Of a stretch of DNA of 64,000 nt, positions 47,337 to 56,890 are shown in pieces; positions within the stretch are counted from its first letter, which is position 1; the number at the start of each line of letters is the position of its first letter. The position numbers and the translations under genes are program-made. The DNA is taken from NCBI GenBank assembly GCA_023653785.1, contig JAMKCH010005322.1, positions 1 to 64,000 on the forward strand, given 5' to 3'. Source of the DNA: Ophioderma brevispina (taxonomy: Eukaryota; Echinodermata; Ophiuroidea; Amphilepidida; Ophiodermatidae). The notes under the pieces were generated by a model, which made no database searches, was not told where the DNA came from, and was given only the letters and a program-made list of their open reading frames with translations.

Positions 47337-47573
47337 GCCTACTGGCTTTTGTCTTTTGTTTGAGCCACCTGGAACAGACAGTGGGCACCAAATGAATGTG
47401 CACATTACAATCCATATGAATTCAACCACCATTGTAATGTGCACATTCCATTGTTGCCTACTGGCTTTGTGTCTTTTGTTTGAGCCACCTGGAGCAGACA
47501 GTGGGCAGTAAACGAATGTGCACATCACAATCCATGAATTAAACCACCATTGTAATGTGCACATTCCATTGCT
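47337..47573 (+). repeat. two 119 bp tandem units, each with an internal hairpin
   Basis: Units start GCCTACTGGCTTT at 47337 and 47456 and contain TGTTTGAGCCACCTGGA, CAGACAGTGGGCA. Each unit also holds GAATGTGCACATTACAAT and, 20 or so bases on, ATTGTAATGTGCACATTC, a 16-18-base hairpin stem. Confidence 0.88.
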
Positions 47574-47785
47574 GTCCACCGGCGGCCCCAGGTCACTCAA
47601 ACAAAAGCTTTAACAAAGAACTCTAAACCGACAGGCAGTCTTGAAACTAAGTGTGACATCTGACCATCAGTTTTTCAGATCACATCACATTTCATTACAA
47701 TACATGTCCCCCCACCTAGCAATTACACCGATTTTTGCATATTAATTAGCTCATTTGCACATTTCATTTGCCCGAAATATGCCCA

Positions 47786-48020
47786 AAATCTAATCAGGTC
47801 GAGAACTCCTCAGCCCGCTTCCTTCCACCAAGTTACATCATTACACGCCTTACGGAACTCCAGAAAACTTGTACACAAGCCGTGCGGGGAAATTTTCATA
47901 AATTATGCAAATTAGATAATTAGCATATTTTACAAGCAAAATCTAATCAGGTCGAGAACTCATCAACCCGTTTCTTTCCACCAAGTTACATCATCGTAGC
48001 CCTTACTAAACTCAAGATAA
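47786..48020 (+). repeat. direct repeat, period 152 bp
   Basis: AAATCTAATCAGGTCGAGAA, then TTCCACCAAGTTACATCAT, appear at 47786 and 47938. A related TTTCCACAAGTTACATCATC is at 26249, so this is a dispersed family. Confidence 0.8.
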
Positions 48021-48549
48021 ATCGTACACAATATGGTCAAATGTTGACATTTCTGTGCAATATTGACCTTTTTCCCCCTACCCCTGACAGACCCGGGTAG
48101 GACCCTGGGGAATGAATTATATGGTTAGCAGGGGGGGGGTGGGTTTCCTCTCCTACCATATACCAAAAGTTTGGCTACTCTAGTTATCTAGGAAACCTAA
48201 AGATATGCAAAATGTTCCCCGGGTTAACATTTTTATCACGGAAGGAATAATACGGAATTACGGACAGGGAGCCCATTTTATCGTCCCCTCCCGAACTTGT
48301 TCGGCTGGGGACAAAAAAAGCCTCCTAGCTGTTAGCATATGGACCGAAAAGAATTCTAGTTGAACAATTATTTGTATTTTGTACTAGACTCTCACTCAAA
48401 ACTACATAAGCTTCTGCTCCAAAGAGTGGCCACTGTAATTGAGGGGTTACATAACCAGATGGGCATTCAGTTGCACATCCTGCACATGACATCTTTTCTG
48501 AAGATGCTAATTCTCTTCAAGACACTAAAATAAGAATAAAGATAATCAC

Positions 48550-48752
48550 CTTGAAAAGCCGTTTGACTTGGCTTTTCGTATATGTCTGTCGGCTCATCTG
48601 AAGAGTAACGGCCTTGTCAGAAGATGTTTGGTTCTTGTAAAGGGCGCCAGACATGGAGGGCGGTATTACCAGCTCATTCTGTGGCGTCTATTTCTGCCCC
48701 GTAGATTAGAACAACAGGTGCTCAAGGTGTTGATTAAGCCAAATGTAGGGAG
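48550..48752 (-). pseudogene. SHANK: Shank-like ankyrin-repeat exon with many small indels
   Basis: Acceptor tcttctaacag at the upper end and donor gtgatt at the lower end bound 203 bases. All three frames carry pieces of the Shank ankyrin block in the right order: FGLI, QHLEHLL, LIYGAEIDA, AGNTALHV, ALYKNQT, RPLLFR and SQTAFQ. No single frame stays open. At least six small indels are needed, and TGA appears twice (before AGNTALHV and after LLFR). The exon ends TTTTCAAG where Shank genes have a codon for Q at a phase-0 junction; one extra A explains both the CAAG and the one-base phase clash with the next exon. The family assignment is strong. Whether this exon can encode protein is doubtful. 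Confidence 0.78.
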
Positions 48753-50669
48753 CTGTTAGAAGACACAAACTCTGTAGGTTAGGATACAAAATATCAGTTC
48801 TTAAATGATTTGTGTGTTAAACGACTGGTAAAAATTGCACAGGACATCTCTGTTTAATCAGTATTACCACTACATTTTGTGTAATAAAATAGGGCAGGTC
48901 TCTGATTATGAACACACACAAGACGATTTGCACCAATTTTGAAATACAGCTTCAGCGACCAAGCTGTATCTTGACTGTTTTGCACTGCATTATGGAAATG
49001 TATAAGAGTTAGCCTTGACACAAACTGGTGATCTATGCAAAATGTCTCTTGTTATCGGGAGCACGAGTTCTATATGTACCCCATCTTCAAAAGTTGTACA
49101 TGTAACAATTTTTTTTTTTAAATTTTTGGCCTTGGGTTAGGGTATTTGTTTTAGTGTAAGGCCAACATAAGATACATAATTTGTTTCCTGTACAATTTTA
49201 AAGAAAGGGGGTACAATGGAATGGAACTCTTGACATTTTTCCTTAAAAAATGTGCGTAGACGGCCGACACAAATGTGACAACTGATATAAATAGAAGACT
49301 ATTAGGTATTAGGTGAGTTTTGGGGGTGTACGGATTATATCTAGTAGAGGAGTCTGTATCGGGCAAGGAGCGCCCAGCCCAGATACCGAGAATCCGGAGA
49401 CTAAGAATAATAAGTGGTCACCTCAAAACTCACATAATAACAATTTTATCATATACCCAAGCAGAACAAAATCAGCATAAACATAGGGCCTAAGAAAACT
49501 CTAAGGGTATTCACAAACAAACCAATACTTACCGTAACATAACCTACTGTGGCCTATGTTTTAAAATGGATGCAAGGGGCGTGACGGGATTTTCAGCGAC
49601 AAGAATCTTGAAAATAAAAGCCCTAAAAATCATTTTTCTGATTCACAAACAAATTATTATTGATCGATTTAAAGGCTTTTCGTGTATATGTGAGAGCGAT
49701 TTGCTGAAATCTTGTTCCAACTCGCGCTTGTTTTAACAATGCAAAAATCGACAAATTAGAGCAGAGTGTGATTACGTAAAAATATGAACAGCGGGAATTT
49801 TTGGAGTTGTGTTGTCTTGATGCATGGTCACGCATGCGCAGTTCCTAAGACTGTTACGGACGTTGAGACGCGCTCCGAGGGGGTGCATACTGGGGGATAT
49901 ATTAGTCAGGTAAATGAGGCGATTACCAATGAAAATCCGTGGGATCTACATTGCTGGTATGATAAATGTCAAGAAATACTACCCGTTTTGTAAATATAAA
50001 GACAAACTCCTGTAGCTTTCTTTCATCGTCGATTCTTCCACCTATTGGCAAGAATCTTGCCATTGTGGCCTACAAAGTTCATGAGTTCCCGTTATAGTGC
50101 ATACTATCATCCAATGCACAGAGATCCATGTAAAATTCAATGCTACGGGGTAAAAAGTCCTCTTTGAAGCAATTGATTTGCAATTTGGTATAAAATTGCA
50201 GAGGAAGGACATAGGTGGGACCTGCAATACCACAATCCAAACCAGGTGTCCAAAATGCGTCACTCGAGTATGTTGTTTTTATTCTGGTTGTCATGGTAGT
50301 AAATGAGATTTTCAAACAGCTGTGCACCACACTTAACTTGTCTGTCATCTAGGCACTCAGATAATGGTCATATATTCAAGAAATATATTGGGATTGCACA
50401 CTCTTCATTATAAATTAACATAATACATGTACAACAAGGCATGTGTGTACTTCTTACAATTAAGGTGTGAACACAGCACCACATGTACAACAAAAACGCT
50501 TGCCTTACAAATACTGAATATATGTTTAAAAACTGCTAATAGCCCACAATTTTTAGGTTAGGTTTTTATTTGCAGTTTTAAGGGTGTGGTCTCAAAGATA
50601 GGTCAAGAGTGATAAATTTAGTTGAAAAATAGCCTACTAAAAATCAATCTTCTTGATATGTGACCATGA

Positions 50670-50945
50670 TAAGACAAATCGTCATGTGAATGCAAGAAAG
50701 ATCATATAAGTGCAAAAGCTGCCATTTGTCAGGAATTCCCATCAACATACTATTATGCCAAGTCTTGGTCCAGTGGCTCTTGAAATGGTTCTCCCTCAGG
50801 TGGACACCAACAATGTCTACTGAAGAACAATTTAAAGAGCACTGACTCAAGGAAAGATCACTTGAGGCGATCCTAAATATGGCAGTGCCAGATGTATTAC
50901 GTGGCAGCTATTGCACACACAACCTTGTTGTGCTCACACAAAGAA
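50670..50945 (+). repeat. dispersed repeat, copy 2
   Basis: Second copy of the 35395-35610 repeat (GCTGCCATTTGTCAGGAATT, GGTCCAGTGGCTCTTGAAAT, GTGGCAGCTATTGCACAC). The 96-codon frame starting at 50879 begins inside this repeat. Confidence 0.65.
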
Positions 50946-52151
50946 ATGTAAAACCCAATCATTTGCATCCTGTAATTCCCCATGATTTCAGTTCCCAGAT
51001 GTGGACCATCATCGCCAAAACTATTCCATTTTTTAAATTTTTTTGTACAGGAGGGAAGGACATGACTGGCTCGATTTGGGCATTTGCGGTAATTTCCAAC
51101 GTAAATTTATGGAAATTCTTTTTCTACGCCAGCCTCGGTCCCAGTGACATTTCAAAATCCGACTCTTAAACCTTAGTCCAATTAATTTAGGAATATCAAG
51201 ATAATTTTATAATAAATATTGGATGCAAATGGGTTGGGTCTAGTGGGGATTAACCCCGCTGACAGACGTGATATTTACAATAACGGTCATGTAAATTTAG
51301 TGACACCGATATAGCCTTGTAGTTGAGTCGACATCTGATAAGGTAAGAGCGTCCTCATACCATTAAGTCTTGGAAATTACACTAGTACTCGGGTCGTTGC
51401 TGGAGTTGATGCCGATTTGAATTCACTGTTGCGTTTAGGATGGCATGTCTCCCCTCCCTGATTTTTACACTTCTTTGCAGATTATGAAACGGAATGTCTT
51501 TTACCTAATTTCTGTGCTGCTTGCGGGTTGTAATTGTAACATTTATAATCAAGATACGGAAATTTTTTATAAAAATCAAAAATGTCTTATTATTACCAAA
51601 CTTTACCTGATGTTATCGCTCTCCACCCTGGTCATCTCCATGTTCATCTCTGCTGATCTTTCGTAAGATCTCGTATGTCAGGATTGCGGTTATGTAGTAC
51701 AGACATGTACACTGGTGTATACCCTTTGCGTTTTGTAGTTGGGCGATCCTCTCAAGTCACGGCAAGTCTGTGGTAGAAGAAAGAAAGAAAAAAGAAATGG
51801 TTACATCAATACAAGTATTGGTTCGTTAAGATGTGCCCAGACAACTGCAAAACTACAAATCCAATTTACATGTTACATATTTGGAATACAATTCATGTAA
51901 AAGGTTACTATACTTCGTCGGCTGGAATATGCATATTCATCAGTTTGTGCCATGTTCCAACTTGCACCATTGCAGAAGGTCACAGCGTAATCGCAAACAC
52001 AAAGTCGGCTTGCACGACAAAAATTGTACAATAAATGACATAAAGCGATCACATCGCTCTAGTTTTGGCTGAACAAGAATAGCCTATAGTCAATTCGTGT
52101 GCAAAGTGAATTTTATGCGGGTTGGGTGAGGTGATTGGATAATAAAAAAGC

Positions 52152-52400
52152 ATGTGGTATGTTGTGTACTTCTGTACCATTCTCTATCGCTCTTATTTGT
52201 CGCGATCTAACAAACCTTACAAGAATGCAAAAGTTGATAGGCTGCGCTCTCTGATAGTATCTTTATCATTTGCACAAGACAAATGTAAACATGGTCTTGT
52301 ATCAACAGAGCTATATCGTCTTGCAAATTTTTTGCCAGTACCCAAGAAAGCAGGATTAGATGATGTATCAACACATTACGATCAGTCTATTGAGAACTAG
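52152..52400 (+). CDS. open frame of 82 codons, unrecognised, doubtful
   Basis: The last 60 codons look protein-like (NKPYKNAKVDRLRSLIVSL, then CKHGLVSTELYRLANFLPVP and KKAGLDDVSTHYDQSIEN, TAG). No homology recognised. It could be a fragment of a retrocopy or transposon protein; the intron of the Shank-like gene surrounds it on the opposite strand. Confidence 0.25.
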   Translation: MWYVVYFCTILYRSYLSRSNKPYKNAKVDRLRSLIVSLSFAQDKCKHGLVSTELYRLANFLPVPKKAGLDDVSTHYDQSIEN

Positions 52401-53329
52401 TAAATTATCACTGTGATTTTGAAGATCTGAATTAAAAGTAAAGGGAACCTGTCTTTCACCTACTGACAAAGCTCCATTGTTCGATTTCAATGCAATCACC
52501 CTGTCTTGACCAGTGGAACAATCTAGTCTCATGTTGGAAGTTCACGTTCCCCCCCAGCGGAAATCTACGTTAGAACCATACATACACAGCTGTTTGAGCG
52601 TCTCATTATATGACAAAACAAAACGGAAAAAACAAAAAAAAATATCACGGACGAACACTGTGACCAAATGATTTTGGAGTATTGTATACCAGTATCTACA
52701 TCCTGTGTCAATTTGATTAAATTTCATTGCGGGCATAATATGATTTTTTTTATAAAAAGCTAGTTTTACACGGCGTATAGGGGAAAATAGGACATATAGA
52801 GGGCGCTATATAACATTCAAAGTGGACCTTTTGTGGCCTATATGGCAAAGATTCCCGACAAGTGGATTTTTTTTTCTGATTTTTGACGGGTGGTAAAGCT
52901 CTTGACTTGTCCCTAACTTATATCAGTTGTCAAAATTGTGTCGGCATGACTGTAAAATTGCTCTAAAATAAAAAGAGAACTTTGCATGGGGTCATCAAAC
53001 AAGCTGTGACAGGAGGATGAGCAATAGTTACTTAATCAAATTTCTTACCCAAATTATTTTTTCTTTCCACAAATTAGCATAGATTATTTTACAAAATTGA
53101 TCAAAAAACAATGGAGATTATCAAAGCCTCATTTTCTCAGACTGATACAAGTCTGTACCCATTAGAATGGATTACCAACAGCTGCTCCAACCAATGGACA
53201 ACACTGGCATGATTGTGGACTGGTCCACAGGTAATGGTTATTCCAAGTAAATCTTGTCATAGAAGAAACTATATTCTTAATCTTAGGATTATTTCACAAA
53301 AAATTTGGGCAAATTATTAGTTATTATTA

Positions 53330-53725
53330 TTACAATTTAGAGGACGAGACTCAGAGGTATACCAAACAGTGGTTAACTACTCTACTAGGGGTATCCCTAC
53401 GAAACTGACCAGACGGTTGGACAATTCAGGGGTTACCACCCCTACTCTCCGACACTGCATGTGATATACATACACAGGTAGACTCTCTGTACATGGGAAC
53501 GAAGGCTTAACGTCCACGAAGGACGGGATATCCGTGGGTCAGTTGCCCAGTCCAAAATGAACAAGGGGAGAGGGAACTCTTTTAATCGATAGTTCTTATA
53601 CAAAGTAAATCCAGTAATTTAGCTACCCGATTAATCCCAGCTAGTGGCACTACAGGGGTTTGAACCGGGGACCTCCTGCACCCAAGGCGAGTATCCTAAC
53701 CGGGGGGCCACGCTCTCTCTGAAAG
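53330..53725 (-). mobile_element. tRNA-derived SINE, copy 1
   Basis: At the right end the minus strand reads GCGTGGCCCCCCGGTTAGGA, TACTCGCCTTGGGTGCAGGA and GGTTCAAACCC: A box, anticodon-like region and B box of a tRNA-related head. Leftward, the body contains a block with CTCTGTACATGGGA and TTAACGTCC, also present in the copy at 62480. Polymerase III transcription is expected from the family. The apparent open frame at 53644 is inside it. Confidence 0.72.
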
Positions 53726-54409
53726 CCACTATCAGGTTTCGCTCACCAACATACTTTAACAATCAGTGGCAAATAAGGTTTTGGGCATTTTTGGAACAAG
53801 CGTGCAAGTGTAACAAATCGTGTGTTAATAAATAAATGTGGAATGCCAATATCATTAAGTCCAAATCTAAACAATTACAATTGACAGTTGTCCCTGTCCA
53901 TATGGACTTTTCACTAGCGTGAGTAGTTCAATTCATCTTGGTGCTTTCCACTTCGAAACCATTTTTTGAAGAATTGACTACTGCTGATTATCTAACTTTT
54001 GACATTAGGGGTGGGGAGATAAAAAAAAAAAAAATGTGTTGGTGTTTTGATTTTAAAAAAAGATAAAAACCTTTTTTTATTCAAAATTTAAACTTTCTGT
54101 GGCATATAATTGTAATATTAAAGTATGGACTCTACAAATAGTGGTTTGCATATTTTAACTGATTTCTGAAAGTTTTGTTTGTACAACGGGAAGGATACAG
54201 GGGCTCATCCAAAAATTAAAAACATCACCGAGTGTTCCTATTGATTAAAGAAAAAATAAGAGCTCGGTTCAATTTGACAATTTAAAAGTCGTAAAATTGT
54301 GCGTCTTCAAACTTTTTTGAACTTCAGATGTGCATTTTTTTGTTAAATATACACCAGGGACAATGTTCCCATTTCATCTAAGTTTATACTGGCACAGAGG
54401 GTTTTTTTA

Positions 54410-54562
54410 ACTAGGGTTAATGGATATATCTCGCTGTAAAACCACACAAACTCTCTTACAGGTATCTTCCGATTGCTCCTTAGACGCGATATTTACCTCC
54501 AGTAACCAATCAAAATAGTGCTTGAACCCAATAGATAGTCAGGTAGTGCCCAGGGGGTTTAA
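54410..54562. mobile_element. fragment related to the ends of the 31.3-34.9 kb element
   Basis: The right edge GTAGTGCCCAGGGGGTTTAA is the reverse complement of the TTAAxCCCCCTGGGxxCTxC end seen at 31332, and AACCAATCAAAATAGTGCTT resembles its subterminal motif. The left end (TTAACTAGGGTTAA) is degraded. Confidence 0.5.
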
Positions 54563-55118
54563 GTCACCGCATGTAGCAAAATGCATTATGACGATACATT
54601 CTTCATTCTCCCCCAATTATGCACGGTTTGAGGACACGAGATAATGACAAGATATAGAGTGGTATGTAGCATGTCAGGCATGTTATTTTTTATAGCATTG
54701 TTGCAGGAATGTGAATGGATATTGTAGTGGGTGTGGTATATAAGAGTTGGTTGCCTGAGGTTGGAAACCCAACAATATCATTCTAGCATTACAAATCGAT
54801 GGAGATACAGGTCATGTGCACAAAACATGCAGCTTTGCTTTAGTGCTAAGAATTTTTAAAGGTTTTGAAATAATTTCAATTATACATTCTATTCCATTAA
54901 CAAGACTATTTTAACACATATTTTATCATAGTAGAAGCAGTAGAAGAGTACAGTATTCTCCTCCATGGCAGGAAATTCAGTATCCAAAGTGGGGTCTTTT
55001 TTGAAAAAATGTTAACCGTGCTAGGAAAACAACTTTTTAATGGTTTAGGCATGCCACACCAATTAATTAGACAGCGTTGCAAATATTCTAAGGTAGATCC
55101 ACAGAGGAGTTAATGAAA

Positions 55119-55133
55119 GGGGGGGGGGGGGGG
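55119..55133 (+). repeat. poly-G run of 15
   Basis: Fifteen consecutive G bases in otherwise AT-rich DNA. Confidence 0.9.
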
Positions 55134-56116
55134 TTGTGAGTTTGTTGTTGAATATGCAATCGTTTTGATCCTAGCAAGCAGTTCATCTATGGATATGAGA
55201 ACCTCAATTTTGTGTTAATCTTATGGGACTCTGAGATATTTCTGTAATACCCAGTTGCATAACTGGGGGGGGGCAAAAAGTCTCACCTAGAACTTTTCAA
55301 GCCAGATAGCATCAGGACTTGAACACTAAGAATGTTCTCTGTACGAGAAGAAGCTACCCAAAGAGCACGTTAGAAAAGAAAGAAGAACAGGAGCATAAGC
55401 AAGAGCACCCCCTGCACAGAAACCCTTGCCCACCCCACCTCCCCCTCACATAAAATGACGTTTGTTGCTAGTTGTCTATGGAGAAGAACCAAAGGACCAC
55501 CTAGAAAGAAATCAGCACCATTCTGATGGCCCACCACAAAAAACCCCACCCCCAACACACCACCCACCCCCCAAAGTTGGAAATGTTCGGTTACGCCCGG
55601 TCATCCCAAAAACAAAATGGAAGCTTTTCGACAGATTTATTATATACTTGTACAAAATGAAAATATTAATTTGTAGGATGTTTGGTTTGGATTTCGTCAT
55701 GGAAAAATATGCAAGGTTAAACGCTGCGTATCCCCCTGGCAGATGCGCAGTCGGAACATGACTCAGGATGACCCTTGACCTGGTCACATCATCCAATATG
55801 AGGATCCCCTAGAGCATATTAACCCAAAGTATGGTTTAAATCGGAACTTATGGCAAGAGCGAAAACCTAACCAAAATGGAATACACACACACCACACCCA
55901 TACATACATATGGAAATGCACGCCTAAACAATATCATCTGTAGATAATAAAATGGGGACCATTCTGCAAGTTTCCTCAAGGCTCACTATTGTGGGACAAT
56001 GATAATAACAAGGAGCACCATGCCCCGTGCTGCAAGACCAAATGATTGAATTCCTCTGTGTTTAAATACAGAAACACATCCCCTCTCTCCCGTATTCAGA
56101 AACTGAGCTCTATGAC

Positions 56117-56253
56117 CTCAGAACTTTTGTGTGCCTCTTTGAGTAACTTGCAGTTGTGTACAGCTGCAGTCCTTTCTTGTTGCGAAAGTCTAAATGAGCG
56201 CCCCCGTTGACCAGTGCTAGGATGACGGCTTGATTTTGTTTTATGCAGCTGCC
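56117..56253 (-). CDS. SHANK: Shank-like ankyrin-repeat exon
   Basis: Read on the minus strand, a good acceptor (pyrimidine-rich run ending ctcag) at 56254 opens a 137-base exon that translates as GSCIKQNQAVILALVNGG followed by AHLDFRNKKGL. This is the NGGAHLDFR-x3-GL signature of an early Shank ankyrin repeat. In Shank the next residues are TAVH; here the frame reads LQLYTT. It returns to a plausible repeat helix, ASYSKRHTKVLR, as if one A had been lost and one T gained about 14 bases later. The donor is weak (gtcata), so the lower boundary is uncertain. The next ankyrin repeats, expected between this exon and 48752, were not found. Confidence 0.72.
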
Positions 56254-56509
56254 CTGAGTGAGGGGAGTTTCTGAAAAGTTGTCGAAAACAAACAGAAAAA
56301 TGACTTACTCTTAGTATAATAGCAAACCTTATTCTAAAGGAAGAAGGTTTTTTGTTTGGAGATTTTCTTGAACTGAATTTCATTAAAAACTAAGATAGCC
56401 CATCGGGTGGGTGCCAATATGAGCTTTTTTTCAAAATTGCACAAGAGCAATGATTTGCCAATGCAAAAAAAAGCTAGAAATATGCATTATGAGATGGGGA
56501 TTCTGAGGA

Positions 56510-56890
56510 GGAAGGAGATAGCAATATATGATGAGCGATGTGTTGGGTGAAGTTGATGGATCGGAGGATGAAGCTTGAGGACTTGATCTGAGAGTTTTGG
56601 TTGGAAGAAGCGATGGACCGGTTGGCGAAGCGAATGTGTACGTTGGTAAGGGAAGTGTGTGAGGTAAGGATGACGAGCTGCCGTAACGAAGGGCCTTTTG
56701 AGGTTCGAGGTGGGATGGTGAGAGGAGGGAGGAGGGGGGCCGTCCAAAAAGCAGAACATGAAGAAGCAAGGGAGGAGGAGAGTAGGAGGGTTGAGGTTGA
56801 GGATTTGCATTGAATCGGTGTGAAGTGGAAGGATGGAGTTGGGCGGTGCGCCAGTGTGAGGCGTGAATCCGGCCACCCGTTTACGGGACA
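56510..56890. other. purine-skewed GC-rich block, function unknown
   Basis: The plus strand is unusually rich in G and A (for example GAGGAGGAAGGAGATAGC and GAGAGGAGGGAGGAGGGGGG) over about 380 bases, with a plus frame of 70 codons (MEEAMDRLAKRMCTLVREV ... ) and minus frames of 112 and 134 codons. Low complexity of the minus products (P, H, S, L) argues against coding there. Neither direction is recognised. It lies just upstream of the first Shank exon seen. Confidence 0.35.

Larger units (their letters stand above)
39841..56253 (-). pseudogene. SHANK: Shank-family scaffold gene, partial; broken gene or assembly-damaged gene
   Basis: Six exons on the minus strand encode consecutive parts of a Shank protein, the multidomain scaffold of excitatory postsynaptic densities (known domain order: SPN, ankyrin repeats, SH3, PDZ, proline-rich region, SAM). 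Seen here: an ankyrin repeat with NGGAHLDFR, another with QHLEHLL, AGNTALHV and SQTAFQ, the end of the ankyrin block with VAIVATNFDLAEMI, the post-ankyrin VPFQELPTYSQRK, a serine-rich linker, and an SH3 domain ending GRVGQKAGWFPSYC. Order and spacing follow the family, and phases match between the exons at 46791, 44192 and 43584. Four of the six exons contain apparent one-base or small indels. Because introns are retained it is not a retrocopy. I cannot tell a decayed duplicate from a live gene with sequencing errors, so the pseudogene type is provisional. PDZ, SAM and SPN parts were not found. Confidence 0.8.

Noticed and set aside
47337..48020. CRISPR-like array of spaced repeats
   Set aside because: Only two units per family, units longer than 100 bases, animal-type context; these are ordinary tandem repeats.
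50042..50348. Minus-strand frame GPTYVLPLQFYTKLQINCF after a gtattgcag acceptor
   Set aside because: No domain recognised, wrong place for a Shank piece, and no clear donor.
51605..51670. Minus-strand stretch reading SAEMNMEMTRVESDNIR before a gtaaag donor, considered as a missing Shank ankyrin exon
   Set aside because: It has no pyrimidine-rich acceptor and does not resemble any Shank segment.
53141..53230. Exon-like segment on the plus strand between ttttctcag and gtaatgg
   Set aside because: Splice sites are fair but all three frames contain a stop within the 90 bases.
53640..53725. A working tRNA gene
   Set aside because: A and B boxes are present but the acceptor and anticodon stems do not pair, and a SINE body is attached.
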